A stretch of DNA of 64,000 nucleotides, taken from positions 1 through 64,000 of the forward strand of contig WHTT01000032.1 in the NCBI GenBank assembly GCA_009377605.1. The letters run 5' to 3'. Below the pieces are notes generated by a model, which was not told the origin of the DNA, did not search any database, and saw only the letters and a program-made list of their open reading frames with translations. The DNA comes from Luteitalea sp. Its GTDB lineage: Bacteria > Acidobacteriota > Vicinamibacteria > Vicinamibacterales > Vicinamibacteraceae. The stretch's first letter is position 1, and each line of letters starts with the position of its first letter. The translations under genes and the position numbers were made by a program. Of this stretch, positions 18,395-26,607 are shown piece by piece.

Positions 18395-19606
18395 TCAGAA
18401 GCGATAGTCGGCCTGCAGCCAGAGCCGTCGTGTGTCGACGGCGAACTCCTTGGCGCGGTACTCGGCGTACTTGACCAGCACCGAGAAACGGTCGTTGAGC
18501 GGGCGCGCCACGACGAGGTCGATCTCGTCGCCGTACTGGCCGCGACCCTCCTCGGCCGAGAAGTCGTGGTAGGTCGCCGTCAACTGAAACCGGGCAAGAT
18601 TGCCGGCGAGGGTCACATATGCATCGCGGACGCCCGCCGGGGGCGTGCTCAGGAAGACGTCCGCGAAGCCCTGGAACTTGTGATTGGTGGCCAGCGGCGT
18701 GCTGAAGCCGTATCGCCCGTTGCCGCCCAGGACCTCGTAGCCCACCGTGCCCGTCACCGGCCCCAGCATGGCCCAGGCCTCGGCCAACCAGTACTCGGCG
18801 TCCACCGTCGCCGGGGCATCGGCATGGCCCGACTGGTCGGCGTACTCCAGATTCAACCCGGCGCGTTCAAGGCGCAGCTCGGACCGCAGGCCCAGATTGC
18901 GATGGTCCGGCGTGCCTGGGGCCCGCGGGTCCGTGTCGTTGTCGAAGTCGATGAGATGCACATACCCGATCAGGGTGAGGTGGGGAATGCCCTCATGCCG
19001 GGCGTGCAGCACATGGGCGTTCAGCCCGTTGTCGTTGAAGAAGATGAAGCGCTGGCCACGGAGATAGGCGTAGGTGAGCGTCGTTGCGGGAAGCAATGTA
19101 TTGACGACGGTCGCGGCATCGAAGGTCTGGTCGTCCTGGCGCCAGCCGACGTCGCCGATGAAGCGGTGGTTGTCCAGGGTGATGCGCTGGCGTCCCAGCG
19201 TGATGGCCGTGCCGGCCAGACCTTGGTAGCGCAGCCAAACCTGGTCGAGCGCGTTGCCGGTGGGATCAGCGATAGTGGTGCGGGTGGTCCTGCCGTTGGT
19301 GCTGTCCAGGAACGCCGGCCCACTGTTGTACGTGTGGTCACCACCGAGCGCGACGACGACCTCGTAGTGGGCCAGGGCGTCGAAACCGCGCCAGCGTCCC
19401 GTGGCGTAGCCAAGGCGTAGGCGCAGCGTCGTGGCGTAGGCATCCTCCAGGTCGTTGTCCTCCTCCGCCCGCTCGTAGCGCAACCGCGTGTCGAACAGGA
19501 GGTCACCTTGGGTCACCGCCGACGCCAGGTCCTGCGCATGACTCGGCGCCGCGAGGAACAAGAGGAGAGCCAGACATACAGGGACGATGTGATGCACTGA
19601 TGGCAT
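18395..19606 (-). CDS. Alginate-export-family outer-membrane porin
   Basis: About 403 residues. A signal peptide (MPSVHHIVPVCLALLLFLAA, cleavage after SHA) is followed by an all-beta barrel with alternating aromatic strands (LRYERAEEDNDLEDAYATTL, WLRYQGLAGTAITLGRQRI). The barrel ends in LWLQADYRF with the terminal aromatic residue needed for outer-membrane assembly. The LGRQRITLDNHRFIGDVGWR segment is characteristic of the alginate_exp family. Many members are general anion porins rather than alginate exporters. Position upstream of the NarK-type transporter, 277 bp apart on the same strand, suggests outer-membrane passage for nitrate; this is inference. Confidence 0.8.
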   Translation of the reverse strand: MPSVHHIVPVCLALLLFLAAPSHAQDLASAVTQGDLLFDTRLRYERAEEDNDLEDAYATTLRLRLGYATGRWRGFDALAHYEVVVALGGDHTYNSGPAFLDSTNGRTTRTTIADPTGNALDQVWLRYQGLAGTAITLGRQRITLDNHRFIGDVGWRQDDQTFDAATVVNTLLPATTLTYAYLRGQRFIFFNDNGLNAHVLHARHEGIPHLTLIGYVHLIDFDNDTDPRAPGTPDHRNLGLRSELRLERAGLNLEYADQSGHADAPATVDAEYWLAEAWAMLGPVTGTVGYEVLGGNGRYGFSTPLATNHKFQGFADVFLSTPPAGVRDAYVTLAGNLARFQLTATYHDFSAEEGRGQYGDEIDLVVARPLNDRFSVLVKYAEYRAKEFAVDTRRLWLQADYRF

Positions 19607-19984
19607 GGTGGGCGTGAGAGCCAGCAAGCCAGATGCCATGCAGGCGGCGGGGCGGCTTAGTGGACCACTTAGGAGGGTCCGCCAAGACGCGTGCACACAG
19701 CGCGACGAGTGGCTGAGGCCACGAGGGACCGAGATGACGACATCCTTGCTCACTGTGACTACTGCGGCAACAATCGTGTCGGAGATGAGCACTACGCAGA
19801 AGCCCCACGCGCCGTTTACCACCCAGACCTGGCCGCTCGCTGATAAGTGACGTCACAGGCAATCGCCGCCGGGATGGCCGGCTGACGAACACAACTGATT
19901 CCGCTCCTACAACCACTCATCGGCGTTGAACTTCCGCTCAGCGGATCTGGCTCCGCCTAGCCACCGCCATGGCACTACCGTCGA
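19607..19984. other. Intergenic region between divergent porin and truncated receptor genes
   Basis: No gene is recognised. The minus frame of the porin stays open to 19822, but the extra residues lack a coherent signal. A perfect 10-bp palindrome, GTGACGTCAC, lies at 19847-19856 and could be a regulator site for either flank. Confidence 0.3.
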
Positions 19985-20565
19985 TTGCCTCGTTGTGCAG
20001 GATGGTGTGACCCGTTGCCCACATATCGCTCTTGGCGTGTCCCTCACGTTTCGCTTGCCACTACCCTCGTTCTCGTCTTCCTCTTCCTCGTCGCGAGTGA
20101 CAGACGAGCGTTCGCGCAGGCCTCAACCGCCACGGTCCGCGGCGTGGTCGTCGACCCGGGCGGCCGCCTCGTCGCGAACGCGATCGTGTTCCTCACGAAC
20201 CGGGGTACCAGTCAACGGCGAACGGCGATTACCGATGCGGCTGGGCTGTTCACCTTCGCGCAGGTGCCACCCTCGACCTACACCATCGAGGCCACGACCG
20301 AAGCGTTCTCGTCGTCGCTATTGTCCGCGCTGACGCTGAACGTCGGCGATGAGCTTGCCGTCACACTCGAATTACGGTTGCCGGGTGTCGAGGCCGTGGT
20401 CGAGGTGCGCGCGGAAGGCAGCCGCATCCAGGAGTCTCCGGCGGTCGGCACGGTGATCGATCGGAGTCTCGTCGAGAACATGCCTCTCAGCGGACGGACG
20501 TTTCAGTCTCTCTTCGACCTGACACCTGGCGCGAGGCAGGGTCTCACGGTGTCATACGTGGGCGC
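19985..20565 (+). pseudogene. TonB-dependent receptor, N-terminal fragment only
   Basis: Encodes a signal peptide (SLATTLVLVFLFLVASDRRA, then FAQA), a carboxypeptidase-regulatory domain (STATVRGVVVDPGGRLVANA, with TDAAGLFTFAQVPPSTYTIE) and the beginning of a plug (VVEVRAEGSRIQES, NMPLSGRTFQSLFDLTPGAR). The receptor sequence stops near 20560 and the frame runs into arginine-rich nonsense. From about 20565 another frame encodes an ABC permease. About 80 percent of a normal receptor is missing. The exact start is unclear: ATG 19985 gives about 25 residues before the signal. It would make at most a non-functional secreted stub. Confidence 0.82.
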
Positions 20566-21695
20566 CGCCCCCGCTTGGGGCGCTCGCCGTCGGCGATACC
20601 GACATCGAGCGATCGCAGGTCCTCGTGTCCGTCGACTCGAACCAGTACACAGGCCTGTCCGACCTGCACCAGCCGCTCTGGCTGCGCGCCGGTCGCTTCG
20701 ACCCCGCCTTCATCGTCATGATGATCTTGCCGTTGCTGCTCATCGCGGCAACGTCGCCGCTCCTGGCCGCCGATCGTGAGGGTGTGCTGCCGCTGCTCGT
20801 CTCCCAGGGGACCCCGCTTGGTCGGCTTGCCGCTGTGCGGATGTGCGTCAGGGGCGGGCCGGTGCTGGGTTTCGCGCTCGCGAGCGTCATCGGCATCGGC
20901 ATCCTCGGCACGTCCGCGGATGCCGCGGCGGAGGGGGAGCCTGGCCTCCGGCTGAGCCTCGTCGCGGCGGCGATCCTGGCCTACGGTCTGTTCTGGCTCG
21001 GCCTCGCCGCGTGGCTCGACGCGCGCGTGCGGCGGTCGGGCACGACAACGCTGGCCCTCGTCGGCACGTGGCTTGGCACCGCCGTGATCGTGCCCGCCCT
21101 CCTGCATGCGACCGCTGTGACGTGGTACCCCGTACCCTCCCGGGCCGATCTCGAGGAAGCCGTGCGAGAGGTGCAGCAGGAGGTGTGGTCAGGCTCGGAC
21201 GAGCGCATTCTGGCGGCCTTCTTCGACGAGTATCGCGACATCGATCCCGACACCGTTGGATCCCTCGAGCGCTTCATGATCTATCAGATGCGCGCGCTCC
21301 TCGAATCGGAGGCGCGCGTCCAGCGCATCGAAGAGCGTTATGCGCGCGATCGAGCGGCGCAGGCCGGGTTCCTGCGCGTCGCCCGCTTTCTCTCGCCTGC
21401 GTTGATGATGCAACACGCGTTCGAAGAAGCAGCGGGGGCCGGCTCCGAGCGTCGCCGCCGCTTCAATGCGCAGCTGGCCGAGTATGTGGCTGCATGGCGC
21501 GCCTACTTCATCCCGAAGATTTACTACCGCGTGCCGATTCGCGAGCTTACCAAGACGCCGCGCTTCCAGTTCGTCGAGGAGGATGCCGCCGACATCGCAC
21601 GTGCGGCCATGCTCGATATCGTGATGATGCTCCTCGCTGGTGCAGGCGGTCTCGCTATGGCGTGGCGCGCCTACCGACAGACGAGCGTCACGTGA
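20565..21695 (+). pseudogene. DUF3526 ABC permease, C-terminal fragment
   Basis: From about 20565 the frame reads PPLGALAVGDTDIERS, equivalent to the middle motif of the intact permease at 6118 (PLASVAIGQSDLY), and continues to the normal C-terminus (GGLAMAWRAYRQTSVT). It retains five or six helices, including FDPAFIVMMILPLLLIAATS and the loop ADREGVLPLLVSQGTPLGRL. The N-terminal helix and first half-loop are gone, replaced by the receptor fragment. The first possible start is a GTG at 20625. A partial protein might still be made, but it lacks the first helix. It appears to be the relic of a second receptor plus DUF3526 locus after an internal deletion. Confidence 0.82.
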
Positions 21696-21773
21696 GTCCT
21701 ACTCGCCCCTAAATCAAGCGTACTGTCCCAACGCCCACTCGAGCGCCTCGGGTCGATCTGACGCGCGGCTGTA

Positions 21774-22184
21774 TCACGCTTTCCGAAAAACCGGCACATC
21801 TCGCAGGTCGTAATAGACCGGGAGACCCCGCTCCTGCGCCAGCCGAACATCCTCGTCGGCCCCCTTGGATGCCCCGGGAACGCGGAGCACCGCGTCGCAG
21901 CGCTCCAAGAGACGGCTCGCCACCGGATACAGGAACTCCTCCGACAGCTCGTCGTCAGGCTGCCGCGAGCCGGCGACACGAGCAATTGGCAGGGCGACCC
22001 ATTCGCCAATCATCGGGATGTGCCCAGCACGATAGAGTGGCAGCGCGTACGATTCCAGGGCGCGGAGGTTCGCGTCGATGCGGGATGGGTCGCCATCGGT
22101 GCCCGAGCGGTAGGGGCCGGCGATCAAGATGATCAGGGTGCTGTCGCTGTTGTGGAGCTCGGCGGTGCGGTCATCGTGCGCCAT
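21774..22184 (-). CDS. DUF4406-like (nucleoside deoxyribosyltransferase-like) protein
   Basis: A 136-residue protein with the Rossmann-like signatures of this group: an N-terminal strand and loop, IILIAGPYRSGTDGDPSRI, a central LYRAGHIPMIGEWVALPI, and a C-terminal CDAVLRVPGASKGADEDVRL with AQERGLPVYYDL. These resemble nucleoside 2-deoxyribosyltransferases and DUF4406 proteins, which bind nucleotide-like ligands; catalysis is not established here. The ATG at 22184 has an excellent ribosome site (GAGGAGAAG). It is divergent from a DeoR regulator, and the 142-bp gap holds two repeat arrays, so joint control by DeoR is likely. Confidence 0.7.
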   Translation of the reverse strand: MAHDDRTAELHNSDSTLIILIAGPYRSGTDGDPSRIDANLRALESYALPLYRAGHIPMIGEWVALPIARVAGSRQPDDELSEEFLYPVASRLLERCDAVLRVPGASKGADEDVRLAQERGLPVYYDLRDVPVFRKA

Positions 22185-22201
22185 GGCTTCTCCTCTTGTT
22201 T

Positions 22202-22240
22202 CGGGTTCGTTCGCCGGGTTCGTTGGCCGGGTTCATCGCG
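22202..22240. repeat. Three tandem 13-bp repeats
   Basis: Units CGGGTTCGTTCGC (22202-22214), CGGGTTCGTTGGC (22215-22227) and CGGGTTCATCGCG (22228-22240) are contiguous and differ by one to a few bases. They lie 17 bp upstream of the DUF4406-like start, in its 5' leader or promoter. Confidence 0.75.
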
Positions 22241-22264
22241 GACCGGCGACCAGCGATCTACGAT

Positions 22265-22334
22265 ACGTGCGGTATCATGACAATTCAAGCCGTTTCGTGA
22301 CATATCGTGTAATATCGTGACAATTCGTGGACCG
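22265..22334. promoter_or_regulatory. 10-bp phased direct-repeat array, likely DeoR operator
   Basis: Successive 10-base units from 22265: ACGTGCGGTA, TCATGACAAT, TCAAGCCGTT, TCGTGACATA, TCGTGTAATA, TCGTGACAAT, TCGTGGACCG. The consensus is TCGTGACAAT, best matched at 22275, 22295 and 22315, exactly 20 bp apart, so those copies face one side of the helix. The array ends 4 bp before the ATG of the DeoR gene, an ideal position for autorepression. Confidence 0.75.
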
Positions 22335-22338
22335 CACC

Positions 22339-23094
22339 ATGCTCACGCGCCAGCGCAAGCAACTCATCCTTGAAAGGCTCCGCCGCGATGGCCAGATCGT
22401 TGCCAAGGCCATCAGCCAGGAGCTGCACCTCTCCGAGGACACCATTCGCAAAGACCTCCGCGAGCTCGCCCAGGAAGGCCGTCTCCAGCGCGTCCACGGC
22501 GGCGCATTGCCGGCCTCACCAGCCGTCGCCGATTATGCCGGCCGCGAACGTCTCGCCACCGCCGGCAAGGCCGCCATCGGCCGCGCGGCCGCTCGCGTAA
22601 TCCAGCCCGGTCAGGTTGTCATCCTCGACGGCGGTACCACGGCGCTGCAGGTCGCGCGTCATCTGCCGCCGGACCTGCGCGCGACGGTGGTGACGCACAG
22701 TCCGACGATTGCCGTGGCGCTGGTCGAGCATGCGGCGGTGGAAGTCGTGCTGATCGGCGGGAAGCTCTTCAAGCACTCGATTGTCGCGGTGGGCGCCGCC
22801 GCCATCGAGGCGATCGCGCGGATCAGAGCCGACGTCTACTTCATGGGGGTGACCGGCATCCATCCCGAGGCGGGCCTCAGCACGGGGGATTTGGAAGAGG
22901 CGCACGTGAAGCGCGCCCTGCTGCGCAGCGCCGCGGAAACGATGGTTCTCGCGTCCACCGAGAAGCTCAATGCCGCCTCATCGTATGTGATCGTGCCCAT
23001 TGGCGAGGCGAGCGGCCTGATCGTCGAGCCGGACACGCCGGCGACCGTCACGGAGCCGTATGAACAACTTGGGCTGACCATTACGCGCGCCTGA
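22339..23094 (+). CDS. DeoR-family transcriptional regulator
   Basis: About 251 residues with a classic DeoR helix-turn-helix (ISQELHLSEDTIRKDLRELA, then QEGRLQRVHGGAL). The DeoR-C sugar-phosphate sensor domain follows, with the ligand-loop signature VILDGGTTALQVARHL, the segment VVTHSPTIAVALV and the ADVYFMGVTGIHPEAGLSTG region. Such proteins repress sugar or nucleoside genes and release DNA on binding a phosphorylated sugar. The frame is open from a GTG at 22327, but ATG 22339 places MLTRQRKQLIL at the N-terminus as in relatives. No sugar kinase or transporter is adjacent; the divergent DUF4406-like gene and the regulator itself are the obvious targets. Confidence 0.92.
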   Translation: MLTRQRKQLILERLRRDGQIVAKAISQELHLSEDTIRKDLRELAQEGRLQRVHGGALPASPAVADYAGRERLATAGKAAIGRAAARVIQPGQVVILDGGTTALQVARHLPPDLRATVVTHSPTIAVALVEHAAVEVVLIGGKLFKHSIVAVGAAAIEAIARIRADVYFMGVTGIHPEAGLSTGDLEEAHVKRALLRSAAETMVLASTEKLNAASSYVIVPIGEASGLIVEPDTPATVTEPYEQLGLTITRA

Positions 23095-23139
23095 CCTGCG
23101 TGCGAGGACGTGCGCGAAGGCTTCGATGCACGTAACCAG

Positions 23140-23844
23140 TTAGTCGTGCATGTGCTCGAGATAGATCCGCTCCAGATCCGTGTGTCCGATCTCACTCGTT
23201 GGCATCTCCGCCACGAGCCGCCCATGCTTCATGATGCCGACGCGCGTGCCGGACTCCTTGGCGCGGAAGAGGTCGTGTGTGGCCATGAGGACGGCGACAC
23301 CCTGCCCGCTTAGCTTCCCGAGCAGGCTCGAGAACTCGTTGGCCGCCTTTGGGTCCAGACCCGATGTCGGCTCGTCGAGCAGCAGCGCCTTCGCCCGCTT
23401 GGCCAGCGCGATCGCAATGCCCACCTTCTGCCGCATCCCCTTGGAGTAGGTGCCGACACGCCGCGCGGCAGCGTCGCGCGCCAATCCAACCTCGTCGAAG
23501 AACCGGAGCAAATCGTCGCGCGAGTAGTGATCATGGCCCGCGAGGGCGCTGAAGTATTCGAGGTTCTCCAGTCCCGTGAGGTTGCGATAGAGCATGACCG
23601 TCTCGGGAATGTACGCCACGTACTTCTTGGTCTCGAGCGGATGCGTGGTGACGTCGAGGCTGTTGATGCACGCGCGGCCCGAGGTTGGTGGGATGAAGTT
23701 CAGAAACAGATTGATCGTCGTCGTCTTGCCTGCGCCGTTTGCGCCCAGCAGGCAAAACACCTCGCTCGGGCTCACGGTGAGTGTCAGGCGATCCAGCGCG
23801 GTGACGCCGTTGTACTGCTTCGTGAGGTCGACCGCTTCCAGCAT
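23140..23844 (-). CDS. ABC transporter ATP-binding protein (CcmA/NosF type)
   Basis: A 234-residue cytoplasmic ATPase. Walker A is GANGAGKT at residues 34-41, the signature is YSKGMRQ at 133-139, and Walker B is LLLDEPTSGLDP with the aspartate at 157. An H-loop occurs in LMATHDLFRA. The SKGMRQ signature and short length are typical of ATPases paired with ABC-2 or DUF3526 permeases. No permease lies next to it, but the two intact DUF3526 permeases at 6.1-8.9 kb and the truncated one at 20.6 kb lack an ATPase, so it is a candidate motor for them. The gene stands alone, with the DeoR gene convergent to it. Confidence 0.9.
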   Translation of the reverse strand: MLEAVDLTKQYNGVTALDRLTLTVSPSEVFCLLGANGAGKTTTINLFLNFIPPTSGRACINSLDVTTHPLETKKYVAYIPETVMLYRNLTGLENLEYFSALAGHDHYSRDDLLRFFDEVGLARDAAARRVGTYSKGMRQKVGIAIALAKRAKALLLDEPTSGLDPKAANEFSSLLGKLSGQGVAVLMATHDLFRAKESGTRVGIMKHGRLVAEMPTSEIGHTDLERIYLEHMHD

Positions 23845-24097
23845 AGGTCTATCAGGCTAGCGAAACTCGTGCGGCGTCGCCTCTTGAAACCCAACGAACG
23901 GCATCCTCGTCCTGCTGAATGGCGCGTTCGGTCGGCTCACTGGCAGGGGAGCAGAGCAGACACCACTAATCGAGTCGAGACCATGAATGGCTCGAAGCCC
24001 AATGGGCGGCGGCTTCACGCCGCTCGATGGCGTGTGCCGTCCGCTCGTTGATTGGCGGTGGCACGTCGGCCACGTGGGAGGGAAGCTGGATGTCGTC

Positions 24098-26508
24098 ATG
24101 CTGCGAGACGTCCGGCTTGCGTTTCGACTCATCATTCGTCATCCGGCGCTTTCGGTGGCGATCGCCCTGACGCTGGCGATCGCCATTGGCGCTGCGACCG
24201 CGATCTTCAGCCTCGTGCAGGCCTTGATTCTCCGGCCGCTGCCCTTCGCGAACGTGGATCGTCTCGTCACGATCGAGGCGGTCCTCGACGCCGAGGAGGG
24301 GCGCGTGGCGCTCCGCGAGTATCGCGACCTGGAGCGCGACAGCCGGATGTTCGACGGATGGGCGGCGTATTACCGATCGCAATACAACCTGACGGGCGCC
24401 GGAGCGCCGCAGGCGCTGACCTGCACGATTGGCACGTCGACGCTCTTCGATGTGCTCGGCGTACGGCCCATCCACGGCGGCATCTGGCCCTCAAGGGAAG
24501 ACTTCACGCGCCAGTATCGGGTCGTGTTGAGCCATCGCTTGTGGCGGGAGCGCTTCGGTGCCCGCCCGGACGTCGTGGGCTCCACCATGGTGATGGATGG
24601 TGGCCGATACCAGGTGAGCGGGGTGCTGCCGGCGGGCTTCGACTATCCACTCCAGACGGACGTATTCCGCGCCATCACCGACTATGACGCGCCGCATGTG
24701 CGCCGCTACTCGGTGCTCGCGCGGATGAGAGCGGGGGTCGCGCTCGACCAGGCACAGGCCGAGCTCGATAGCTTCGCGGCACGGTTTGCGCGGATGTATC
24801 CCGACACCAACGTGGGTGTCACGCTGCGCGCCACACCCCTCAGAGAGGCGTACGTCGGGCGCGCGCGACCGTATCTGTGGCTGCTCGTCGCCGCGGTTGG
24901 GCTGCTCACGGCCATCGCGTGCGTCAACGTGACCAATCTGCTGCTCTCACGCGCGATCGCGTCGAGCGGAGACACCGCCGTCCGGCTGGCCATGGGCGCC
25001 GAACGGCATCATCTCGTCCGACACGCTCTTGCCGAGGTCTTGCTCCTGGCGATTGCTGGTGCCGTGCTCGGTGGGGTTGGCGGATGGTGGGCGCTTCGCG
25101 GTCTCACCGCGATGATTGGAACCGACCTGCCGCCGTGGCTCGGTGTAGAGCTGGACGTCACTGTCTGGTTGTTCGCTGCCACCACAACGCTGCTCACTGC
25201 CATCGCTGTCGTGGCGCTCCCGGTCTCCTATGCCGTGCGCACCGACGTCGATCGCGTCTTGAGGCAGGAATCGCACCGCTCTGCCGGCAACCGAGCTCAA
25301 CAGACAACCCGCCGCCTCCTGCTCGGCGGCCAGGCGGCGTTTGCCACGATTCTCCTGGTGATGGCTGCGCTGTTCGGTGGTGCGCTTCGTGAGCTGCTGC
25401 GCGTCGATACGGGCTTCAACAGCCGGGGCGTGCTGACGTTTCGCGTGGATCCGCCGTGGGGCCGGTATCCCGATATCGCGACGACGTCGGAGTTCTACCG
25501 CCGGGCGACCGAACGTCTCGTGATGATTCCCGGCGTCGAGGCAGCCGGCACGAATAACCTTCTCCCGTTCTCGGGACTCGAGCTGTCCTCACCACGTGTC
25601 CTCGTCGAGGGGCGTGCCAGCGGTCGCGCAGACGAGGAGCCGTTCATCAATTTTCAACTGATCGACGCCGCCTACTTTCGTGCCATGGGCATTCCAGTGC
25701 TGCAGGGCCGGACGTTCGCGTGGACGGATGACGCCAGCTCACCTCCCGTGGCCGTCGTCAGCACGCGGACGGCACAGCGCTTCTGGCCCGGCGAGGATGC
25801 GCTCGGTCGTCGCATCCGAGTCGTGTGGAATCAACAGGGCACTGGAGGTGGGGAGGCTCTGACGTATGGCTGACTGTCGTGGGCGTCGTTGGGAACGTGC
25901 GATTCAGCAGCCTCGATGACGGACGCGGGCTCGAGGTGTATGCGCCGAATACCCAGCTCTTCGCCGGCGACTCCTACATCGTCGTGCGAACACGGACCGA
26001 TGCAGAGGCGGTGCGACATCAACTGCGGACCGCCATCGACGCGGTCGATCGCGAGCAGTCCTTCTTCGACGTCCACACCATGGACGCACGCATACAGCGG
26101 GCCATCTGGCAGCACCGCATCGCCACCGCCGTGCTCGCGCTCTTTGCGGTGATTGCGCTGTGCCTCGCCGTGATCGGCACGCACGCCGTGACGGCTCAGG
26201 CCGTGGCGTCAGCACGGCGTGAGATCGGCATCCGCCTCGCCCTTGGATCGCCGGCGTCGCAGGTCGTGCGGCTCGTCATGCAGCGCTGGCTCGTCGCGGT
26301 CGTCGCAGGCGTCGCGGTCGGGATGCTCGGCGGCGGGCTGGTGGCCGGTGTGCTCGCACGCGCGCTCGGAATGCCGGCCGTTCCTGACCTGCTCCTGCCT
26401 GCGATCTCGCCGATCCTACTGGCGGGTGCGGCGGCGGTGGCCTGCTACGTGCCCGTGAGGCGCGCCCTTCGACGACACGATCTCATCGATGCGTTGCGGC
26501 CGGAATGA
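24098..26508 (+). pseudogene. ADOP-family ABC permease, split by a frameshift
   Basis: The first part (24098 to about 25850) carries the first helix (LAIAIGAATAIFSLVQALIL), first periplasmic domain, central helices (AIACVNVTNLLLSRAIA) and most of the second periplasmic domain. It then runs out of frame to a stop at 25871-25873. The second part continues from about 25850 in another frame (GGSDVWLTVVGVVGNVRFSS) to the normal C-terminal helices (RREIGIRLALG) and end. Joined, they make a standard ADOP of roughly 800 residues. The shift lies in the G-rich stretch near 25850. ATG 24098 is preferred because relatives start about ten residues before this helix. Either a pseudogene or an indel error. 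Confidence 0.85.
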
Positions 26509-26607
26509 GGTCCGTGCCTCACGCCGGGCACCGTCAGCGGCCGCCACTACTCGGACGAGGCGACTGCTTGTCGGAGCGGATCAGGCTCCCGTGGTCACGT
26601 ACAATGG

